Assembly: GCA_000998275.1 (NCBI GenBank)
Contig: LCDA01000005.1
Span: 1 to 44,298 of the forward strand
Direction: 5' to 3'
DNA from: Candidatus Collierbacteria bacterium GW2011_GWA2_42_17
GTDB lineage: Bacteria; Patescibacteriota; Microgenomatia; UBA1400; MFAQ01
Length of the DNA: 44,298 nt
Shown in pieces: positions 37,342 to 44,298 of this stretch; the stretch's first letter is position 1; every line of letters starts with the position of its first letter. The notes beneath the pieces are model-generated. The model made no database searches. It was not told where the DNA came from and was given only the letters and a program-made list of their open reading frames with translations. A program made the position numbers and the translations under genes.

Positions 37342-37788
37342 ATGGACAACAAAGCCACCCAAACAACACTACCAGCAGATACCAACAAAGAGGTTACCAG
37401 CTTGTTTACCATTGAGAACCTAATCAAAACTCATATTTCACACATCGAGACTGTTAAGACTGAGCTCGGTAAACAAGTCGAGATGATGAACGATATTCAA
37501 AATAATGATCCGGAATTCAAAGCAGCTGCTGACCAAGGCAAAGAAATAAACAAAAAGAAGGCCGAAGCCAAACAAAACATTCTCAAATCTCCCTCCAATG
37601 CTTCTCTAAACCAAAAGATTAAAGATATGCGCCAAGAACTAAAAGATCTCAAAGGTGCTCTTTCCAACTACCTTCAACAATATCAAAAAATTGCCGACAC
37701 CGACCAAATCGAAAGCGAAGATGGAGAAGTTCGCCAAATAGTCTACTCCGCTCGTTTGGTGAAACTCACCTCAAAGTTCGGTAAGTAG
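37342..37788 (+). CDS. Hypothetical coiled-coil protein
   Basis: 148-aa Lys/Gln-rich ORF. Confidence 0.7.
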   Translation: MDNKATQTTLPADTNKEVTSLFTIENLIKTHISHIETVKTELGKQVEMMNDIQNNDPEFKAAADQGKEINKKKAEAKQNILKSPSNASLNQKIKDMRQELKDLKGALSNYLQQYQKIADTDQIESEDGEVRQIVYSARLVKLTSKFGK

Positions 37789-37875
37789 CTAAGATGGCTA
37801 CAAATCCGCTCTTATAGGGTGTATAATAACCAGGTTAATCGCCTGCCCGGCGTCTAAAACGCCCAAACCCAAACT

Positions 37876-39702
37876 ATGTTAAATATCAGAAATATCGCGG
37901 TCATCGCTCACGTTGACCACGGCAAAACCACTTTAATTGATGCCTTCATCAAACAGTCTCACATTTTTCGTGATAACGAAGAAGAGATGACCGAAACCTG
38001 TCTTCTGGACAGTAATGTGTTGGAGCGGGAAAGAGGCATCACTATTCTGGCCAAAAACATTTCCGTTAACTACAAAGGCACCAAGATCAACATCATCGAC
38101 ACCCCCGGTCACTCTGACTTTTCCGGTGAAGTTGAACGCACCCTAGGTATGGCCGATGGTGCCTTACTTATTGTTGACGCTCAAGAAGGCCCCATGCCTC
38201 AAACCAGATTTGTTCTTAAAAAAGCCTTTCAATTAAATCTCAAAGTCATTGTCGTCATCAATAAAATTGATAAACCCAATGCCAATATTTCTGCCACCGA
38301 ACACAAAATCGGTAACCTCTTCCTTGAACTGGCAACCAGAGACGATCAGCTTGAATATCCTGTTCTTTACGCAGTCGGTAAAACAGGCAAGGTTTTCAAG
38401 ACTATTCCCGAGGATTTCAACCAGGAAGGTAACGTTATTCCCTTGCTTGATGAAGTTCTAAACTACATCCCCGCTCCCACTAACGACGAAACGGGCTCGT
38501 TCAAAATGCTTTGTTCCTCTCTAAACTACGATAATCATCTCGGAAGAATCATGGTTGGCAAAATTTTTAGAGGCACCATTAAACCTGGTCAGAAAGTTTT
38601 ACTTCTGGGTGAAATTAATAAACCGGGAACCATCGATAAAGTCTTTGTTTCCAAAGGCCTAGAAAGATGTGAAGTTTCGGAAGCCAATGCCGGCGATATC
38701 GTTTCTATTACCGGACTTGCTGATGCCAAAATTGGTCAAACTATTTCCACGGTAGGGGACACCGAGTCTCTCCCTAGTGCCGAAATTACCGAACCCACTC
38801 TTCACGTCACTGTCGGACCAAATACCTCTCCTTTATGTGGCCGAGAGGGTGAATTCACTACTGCCAGGCAGATTGAGGAACGACTGGCTCGTGAACTGGA
38901 AACAAATCTATCCTTGAAACTCGAAAAACTTGAAAGTGGTAAATACCAAGTCTCTGGAAAAGGTGAACTTCATCTCGCCGTCTTACTTGAAACCTTAAGA
39001 CGTGAGGGCTATGAAGTAGAAGTTGGCAAACCGGAAGTTATCTACAAAACCATCAACGGACAAAAATGCGAGCCTATGGAAGAAGTCAACATCGTCGCTC
39101 CTAAAGAATATCTCGGCACCATCACCCAAGAAATCGGTAAAAGACTAGGACAACTAAAACACATGGATCCCATTAATGACCAAGAGGTTGAGTTTGTCTA
39201 CATTATGCCCACTCGCACAATCTTAGGTTTGAGATCCCTTCTTCTCACCGCTACCAAGGGTACCGTCATTTTTAACTCCCAGTTCATCGACTTTGAACCA
39301 GTTGGCCCATTTCTCCCCAAAATGAGAAAAGGCGCCCTTATCGCCTCAGACTCAGGCGAAGCCCTTTCCTACGGCCTTCAGGCGGCTCAGGAACGTGGTG
39401 TTACCTTTGTCGAACCAGGTGAAAATATCTATGAAGGCCAGATCGTCGGCATGAACCAAAAAGAAGAAGATATTGAGATCAATGCCGCCAAAGGCAAACA
39501 TCTTACCAACATGCGTTCCAAATCCAGTGACGGTGTCATTCAACTCACTCCGGCTATCAAATACTCTCTCGAACAATGCCTCGACTTCCTTGAGTCTGAT
39601 GAGTTACTGGAAATTACTCCCAAAAGTCTTCGTTTACGCAAAAAATACTTAACCAGTATTGAACGTCGCCGACACAGAGAAGAATTAAAGAATATTTACT
39701 AA
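37876..39702 (+). CDS. typA: GTP-binding protein TypA/BipA
   Basis: AHVDHGKTTLIDAF, DTPGHSDFSGEVERTLGMADGALLIVDAQEGPMPQTRFVL, NKID. Confidence 0.96.
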   Translation: MLNIRNIAVIAHVDHGKTTLIDAFIKQSHIFRDNEEEMTETCLLDSNVLERERGITILAKNISVNYKGTKINIIDTPGHSDFSGEVERTLGMADGALLIVDAQEGPMPQTRFVLKKAFQLNLKVIVVINKIDKPNANISATEHKIGNLFLELATRDDQLEYPVLYAVGKTGKVFKTIPEDFNQEGNVIPLLDEVLNYIPAPTNDETGSFKMLCSSLNYDNHLGRIMVGKIFRGTIKPGQKVLLLGEINKPGTIDKVFVSKGLERCEVSEANAGDIVSITGLADAKIGQTISTVGDTESLPSAEITEPTLHVTVGPNTSPLCGREGEFTTARQIEERLARELETNLSLKLEKLESGKYQVSGKGELHLAVLLETLRREGYEVEVGKPEVIYKTINGQKCEPMEEVNIVAPKEYLGTITQEIGKRLGQLKHMDPINDQEVEFVYIMPTRTILGLRSLLLTATKGTVIFNSQFIDFEPVGPFLPKMRKGALIASDSGEALSYGLQAAQERGVTFVEPGENIYEGQIVGMNQKEEDIEINAAKGKHLTNMRSKSSDGVIQLTPAIKYSLEQCLDFLESDELLEITPKSLRLRKKYLTSIERRRHREELKNIY

Positions 39703-39705
39703 AAC

Positions 39706-39734
39706 AAAAACCCTCCCAAAAAGAGGGTTTTTTT
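39706..39734 (+). terminator. Terminator after typA
   Basis: AAACCCTC..GAGGGTTT then T-run. Confidence 0.85.
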
Positions 39735-39735
39735 G

Positions 39736-39809
<74 letters not shown>

Positions 39810-39813
39810 ATGG

Positions 39814-39897
39814 TGCCGGGGGCGGGAATCGGACCCGCACTCCTTTAAAGGGAACGGGATTTTAAGTCCCGCGTGGCTACCATTTCACCACCCCGGC
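39814..39897 (-). tRNA. tRNA-Leu(TAA)
   Basis: Anticodon arm CGGGA-CTTAAAA-TCCCG, long variable arm, CCA encoded. Confidence 0.92.
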
Positions 39898-39949
39898 GTA
39901 CACGTATATTTTAACTCAAAAATCCCCGGCTGACCCGAGGATTTAATGG

Positions 39950-40021
39950 AGCGGGTGAGGGGAGTCGGACCCCTTTTATCAGGTTGGAAACCTGGAGTAA
40001 TAACCGTTATACGACACCCGC
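39950..40021 (-). tRNA. tRNA-Gly(TCC)
   Basis: Acceptor GCGGGTG/CACCCGC, anticodon loop TTTCCAA. Confidence 0.9.
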
Positions 40022-40046
40022 ATAACCACTAAATTATATCAAACTT

Positions 40047-40721
40047 TTATGATTGGCTAGCCACAGCATTAACCCATCCCAATATTCTTCTATGAAGGGA
40101 TACGCCAAATTTTGGATTACCCTTAGCTAAAACTCGTAACTGTACCGTGCCATGAGGTAATTTATGCTTACTATGCTTACCTGTCCTGTTATCGATTTGT
40201 GTCTTACCAAATTGGTTTTTGGGAATACCAGTAACATCAGACCAATAAGACAAATCGTCGTCGATAACATTATCGGGATAAGAGTGTAATGCCAAGGACA
40301 GATTATTGATACTTAAACCAATTACTTCCATAAACCATTTAATCGCAATCTTAATCACTCTTGGATCAGAATTAGTAACTCTTACAGACTCAATATTTTT
40401 TGTCCCTTCACCTAGATATAGACCTATTCCAAATAGCCATAAGTCTCTTGAAGACAATATTCCAATTTCATTAATAGCCGAAGACTGAATCTCCGCTGTA
40501 ACATTCAATCTTTTTTTATGCCTATTATTTGCAGAAAGTGCAGTCCCGTTCTTAATACGTTCTAAACTTGATAAATTTGGTGTATAAGGAATTAATTTCA
40601 ACCAATCACTAAGTGTACTCTTGGGTAATATAAGCTCCTTCTGAATAAATGAATACGAATAACCCTCTTTTCTAAGCCATATAGCACGAGCCTTAAGAAT
40701 TTGTCGTTTTTGAACAGTCAT
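40047..40721 (-). CDS. HTH + LAGLIDADG-like endonuclease
   Basis: N-terminal HTH 'RKEGYSYSFIQKELILPKSTLSDWLK', 'LWLFGIGLYLGEGTKN' LAGLIDADG-like motif. Confidence 0.6.
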   Translation of the reverse strand: MTVQKRQILKARAIWLRKEGYSYSFIQKELILPKSTLSDWLKLIPYTPNLSSLERIKNGTALSANNRHKKRLNVTAEIQSSAINEIGILSSRDLWLFGIGLYLGEGTKNIESVRVTNSDPRVIKIAIKWFMEVIGLSINNLSLALHSYPDNVIDDDLSYWSDVTGIPKNQFGKTQIDNRTGKHSKHKLPHGTVQLRVLAKGNPKFGVSLHRRILGWVNAVASQS

Positions 40722-40787
40722 TTATATCTAAGTATACCAAACTGTGTGTACGAAAAGATTTACAACCACCTACAAACGCCCACGTTG

Positions 40788-40861
40788 TCGGGGTGGTGAG
40801 ACTCGAACTCACGACCCCTGCGTCCCAAACGCAGTACTCTAGCCATCTGAGCTACACCCCG
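40788..40861 (-). tRNA. tRNA-Pro(TGG)
   Basis: Anticodon arm CTGCG-TTTGGGA-CGCAG. Confidence 0.92.
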
Positions 40862-40920
40862 ATGCCTATATTTTACCTCAAATGATGTAAAATATATAAG
40901 TTCATTCATGAACAATTTAT

Positions 40921-40995
40921 GGTGGGTGTAGCTTAGCTGGCTAAAGCGCCTCCCTGTGGAGGAGGAGATCGCGGGTTCGAATCCCGTCATCCACC
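40921..40995 (+). tRNA. tRNA-His(GTG)
   Basis: Anticodon arm CCTCC-CTGTGGA-GGAGG; 8-bp acceptor with G-1:C73. Confidence 0.93.
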
Positions 40996-41035
40996 CCAAA
41001 TAAAATCTCTCACTTGTCGGGAGATTTTTATTTGG
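40996..41035 (+). terminator. Terminator after tRNA-His
   Basis: CCAAATAAAATCTC..GAGATTTTTATTTGG. Confidence 0.75.
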
Positions 41036-41114
41036 ATAACCCTGCGGGATTCGAAAGTCGTAACCGATTCCGCAATGAAACTAGCAAGGCGGGACAACCA
41101 CGCAAAGAAAGTAA

Positions 41115-42035
41115 TTATCTACTCAAAAAATCTAAAATACGTGACACCAAACTCTGCTGAATTCCCAAAATGGCCAAATCAGTCGGGTTTACCTGAACAG
41201 TTTTCTCAATTTTTACCGGAACAATACCTAAGAATTTTTCGTCTTTAAAACCTTTTAGGTCATAAACTGCGCTGCTGTTGGTAGCTACCAGTGATGACTC
41301 AGGTGTACCCTCTGGAGTTACGGATAATTCATCCAAAACTTCTATATTCTTCAATTTTTCCAATAAATTGTGAGGTGTGTTAATCGTTTTTATGTCTCCA
41401 TTGGGTAGATCTACTTCCATTGTGTCCTTACCTGGTTCAACAGAGATCGGGTCATCAAAATTTACTTTAGTTCCTTTATCGTCGACCTCAGTTCTCCCAT
41501 CTTTACTGCTAACATTCATATCTTCACCCAAATCCATTTTTATACTTGAGTCTTCAATTTTCCTCAAAGAACTACTTTGCAAAGCATCAATTGCTTGGTG
41601 CTCCTTCTCGATCTGTGTTTTAAGATTTTCTCTCTGTTTTTCCGTAATATTACCGGCTTCAGTCAGCGCCTCTAAGGCGTTCTTTAACGATTCGCGCTTT
41701 TGTTCCAATGCTTTCTTGAGTGTCTCATTCATTAATTTTTTCTGTCTAATGTTCACAAATACTTTTGTATCTTCAGAATTTATACTCACCTTTAAATCCT
41801 TCCCCTCAACCTTAATCTCTTCCTTTTTAATATCAGTTTGTTGATCTTCTGTTTTTTGCGAATCACCCTCCTGTTTGTTTTCTTGCTGGTCCTCATTATC
41901 ACCAAGCACTGCTCCCTTAGTCAAAACTATCCTGTCCTGTGAATAATTTACAACTGTATAGGCAAAGCTTGGTACTACTGACACCTGAAAAACAATCAAC
42001 ATTAATAGTGTTAATGAAATTTTTTTACTTATCAT
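41115..42035 (-). CDS. Exported hypothetical protein, coiled-coil and acidic
   Basis: Signal peptide MISKKISLTLLMLIVFQVSVVPSFA. Confidence 0.75.
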   Translation of the reverse strand: MISKKISLTLLMLIVFQVSVVPSFAYTVVNYSQDRIVLTKGAVLGDNEDQQENKQEGDSQKTEDQQTDIKKEEIKVEGKDLKVSINSEDTKVFVNIRQKKLMNETLKKALEQKRESLKNALEALTEAGNITEKQRENLKTQIEKEHQAIDALQSSSLRKIEDSSIKMDLGEDMNVSSKDGRTEVDDKGTKVNFDDPISVEPGKDTMEVDLPNGDIKTINTPHNLLEKLKNIEVLDELSVTPEGTPESSLVATNSSAVYDLKGFKDEKFLGIVPVKIEKTVQVNPTDLAILGIQQSLVSRILDFLSR

Positions 42036-42237
42036 GAAATTCAGTATATCTCATCCCACAAAAACTATTAAAAATATCTTCTAATTTTCTAATTTGTGCA
42101 CAAACCGATCCCTACCCAAGCCATGGAAAAAGTTGTCAAAACAATGACGCAATAAATAATCTTAAAAACCTCTCGATAAGTAAGAAGGTGCATCTCTGTT
42201 GGGGGTGCATTTTATTATTCTGGTGTATTATCACTCT

Positions 42238-43035
42238 ATGCCAATCGCCCCAGAATTAAAGAAACTACCGGAGATCATCGGAAAATTCAACCGGGCAGGT
42301 ATGACATCTGAGTTGATTAATGCCTTAATCAAGGAAGAAACAAATAGGGACCTTGTTGAAGATGCAAGAAGGCTGATGGTTGAGTTTGGTGGAGACAAAT
42401 TAGTTAACATACAAGGACTGGAAAACATACCTAAGAAGACAGGTTGTTTAGTAGTTTTCAATCATCCCAATATGGATGTTTTGCTACCCGCACTGTTGTC
42501 TTTAATGGTAAAAGTTCACGACAATGGCGGTCACACTCCAACAATCTTAATGGGAGGTGAAATTCCCTTACTCGCCAAATTTAACGACACATACCCCTTA
42601 CCCGGATCTATCAAGTTGATTAATAAATTTCATCGGCTATACCCTGAAAACATCATTTCGGTGCCTATTTCCACCAAACGCAAAGATTACCATTCTGGTC
42701 GGTTTTTAGCAATTAGAAAAACCATGATCGCGCTTAAAAACGGGAATATGGTCGTGGTGTCACCGGAAGGACATGTCGAGAAGGATAATGTCATCTCTCC
42801 AATTGACACCCTACATTCCGGTTCCGGAGGTTTATCCATCATGGCCTCAAATCTGGGAATCCCGGTAGTACCGGTAGGCATCTGGGAAATGCACAAGGGT
42901 GAACAAGCAAACGTCAACATCGGAAAACCTTTTTTTGTAAAAACTAAGGACAAAGAAGAGGCCGTGTGTGAGTTAATGTATCGCGTGTCGCAGGTAATGC
43001 CCGAAAAATTTCGCGGCCAGTTTGAGTGGGAATAG
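42238..43035 (+). CDS. 1-acyl-glycerol-3-phosphate acyltransferase-like (PlsC family)
   Basis: VVFNHPNMDVLLP (HX4D-like), VVSPEGHVEKD. Confidence 0.75.
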   Translation: MPIAPELKKLPEIIGKFNRAGMTSELINALIKEETNRDLVEDARRLMVEFGGDKLVNIQGLENIPKKTGCLVVFNHPNMDVLLPALLSLMVKVHDNGGHTPTILMGGEIPLLAKFNDTYPLPGSIKLINKFHRLYPENIISVPISTKRKDYHSGRFLAIRKTMIALKNGNMVVVSPEGHVEKDNVISPIDTLHSGSGGLSIMASNLGIPVVPVGIWEMHKGEQANVNIGKPFFVKTKDKEEAVCELMYRVSQVMPEKFRGQFEWE

Positions 43036-43050
43036 CCTTGGTGTAAGACT

Positions 43051-43734
43051 TCAATCAAATGTTATTACCTCACGCTTAGCAAGCTTATAAATCAGTGCCG
43101 GTCTGTGCGCCAACCCCGACTTCTTTTTGCCCGTAGACACCAACAATCCCGAAGCCAATATCCATTTTCTGAAATTACGCTTATCAATCTTTTTCCCATA
43201 AATTACCTCATAAATATTTTGCACTTCAGATAGAGAAAAATTCTTTGGTAACAAACCAAACGCAATGTTGCTATAACCAATCTTGCTCTTTAGCCTCTTA
43301 AAGCCAAAATTGATAATTCGTTTATGATCAAAAGCCATTTTAGGCAAACCATTTACCGGAAAATACTTAGCTTCTTTGACTTCACTTTTTTGAATCTTTT
43401 TAATCTCCGTAATAGGAGCCAAAGCATAATAGGCCACCGTAATTACTCTTGTTCTTGGATCACGCTTTGGGTCACCAAATGTAAAGAGTTGTTCCAAAAA
43501 TAAATTTTTCACCCCGCACTCTTCGTATATTTCTCTGGCGGCCGCTGATTCCAAATCTTCTTCCATTCTCACAAAACCTCCTGGCAAAGCCCAGTATCCC
43601 TTAAAAGGCCAAGCCGCTCTTTTGATAAGCAACGCCTGCAACTTATTATCTTTTATCGTAAAAAACAGTACATCAACCGTTACTGAAGGTTTTTCAAAAA
43701 CTTCCTTTTTGTATTCTTCTATAGTGTCAGCCAT
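43051..43734 (-). CDS. NUDIX hydrolase with C-terminal winged helix (NrtR-like architecture)
   Basis: GGFVRMEEDLESAAAREIYEECGV NUDIX box. Confidence 0.85.
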   Translation of the reverse strand: MADTIEEYKKEVFEKPSVTVDVLFFTIKDNKLQALLIKRAAWPFKGYWALPGGFVRMEEDLESAAAREIYEECGVKNLFLEQLFTFGDPKRDPRTRVITVAYYALAPITEIKKIQKSEVKEAKYFPVNGLPKMAFDHKRIINFGFKRLKSKIGYSNIAFGLLPKNFSLSEVQNIYEVIYGKKIDKRNFRKWILASGLLVSTGKKKSGLAHRPALIYKLAKREVITFD

Positions 43735-43764
43735 ACACCAACTCTAGCACTAGCTTGGTTAATG

Positions 43765-44298
43765 TCAAGTAAACTCCTTTTCCACGACCTCCCAAAACTT
43801 ATACGCCCCATCCGGACCAACCTCTCCGGATTTAATGGTTTCATCAGAAAACTCATATTTTTCTGAACTCATTTTCAAAAATAGACCCGAGTCCACCCCC
43901 CACATAATAAAGTCGGAGGCCAGTTTTGGATCATCCGGTAATCGAATCGCCCTCGGAGTCAGTTTTTTTGCCCCCAGCATCAAATCTTGTCGCTTCAAAA
44001 ACTCAATATTTTCATACTCTTGCCGACCAACTGGAGAAGTGAACAACAACAAACTTCCCCCTATCAAACTTGGGGGGAGTATTGCCTTAAATGCTTGTTC
44101 ACTGGGTTTGGTAATCTCCAAATGTATTAGATTATCTTCATAAAGTAGTTCATACAAACTAATCATCTCGTTGTCATTTTTCCCGGTAATCAAATGCACG
44201 CCGGGAAGCTTTGACAGCTTTGATAAGAACATCTCGGTATACACCGCCTTTCTAACCAAAACCCAAAAATGAAAACGTTTTGATTTCGCCAACATGAC
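43765..44298 (-). CDS. Hypothetical protein (possibly truncated at window edge)
   Basis: 176-aa ORF running to the window end. Confidence 0.6.
   Translation of the reverse strand, partial: VMLAKSKRFHFWVLVRKAVYTEMFLSKLSKLPGVHLITGKNDNEMISLYELLYEDNLIHLEITKPSEQAFKAILPPSLIGGSLLLFTSPVGRQEYENIEFLKRQDLMLGAKKLTPRAIRLPDDPKLASDFIMWGVDSGLFLKMSSEKYEFSDETIKSGEVGPDGAYKFWEVVEKEFT

Noticed and set aside
41036-41100. Possible tRNA-like sequence after tRNA-His (TGCGGGATTCGAA..ATTCCGCA)
   Set aside because: Only a short imperfect stem; no cloverleaf could be drawn and similarity to R repeats is too weak.

Overview
The window looks like a chromosomal segment of a Candidate Phyla Radiation (Patescibacteria/Microgenomates-like) bacterium. 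That placement is inference from gene content and style. UGA behaves as a stop codon. Core parts: the end of a holA-like gene, a DUF2207-type membrane protein, a P-type ATPase, a DEAD-box helicase, and a sugar/lower-glycolysis cluster (phosphohexomutase, GH57-like, SIS isomerase, PEP synthase, enolase, iPGM). These are followed by rsmI, lexA, uvrB, uvrA, a transglutaminase-like gene overlapping a short uvrC, secG, a peptide-binding protein, typA, plsC-like and NUDIX genes. Ten intact tRNA genes were read by eye: Val, Leu(GAG), Leu(CAG), Phe, Gly(GCC), Gln, Arg, Leu(TAA), Gly(TCC), Pro and His make eleven in total. Three homing-endonuclease-like ORFs each sit co-oriented between two tRNA genes. 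The most unusual part is a 5.8-kb accessory block (about 29679-35431). It carries a tightly overlapping four-gene operon of unknown function and three single-gene cassettes (GNAT, 2H phosphoesterase-like, YunG-like). These are separated by a repeat family beginning TAGGTTCGA, which resembles a tRNA T-arm/3' end, plus a second near-identical 45-bp repeat. No recombinase is visible in the block. A second genome-style signal is a -10-like hexamer 5-8 nt upstream of many start codons, suggesting widespread leaderless transcription. All calls are from reading the sequence; no database or structure search was run.
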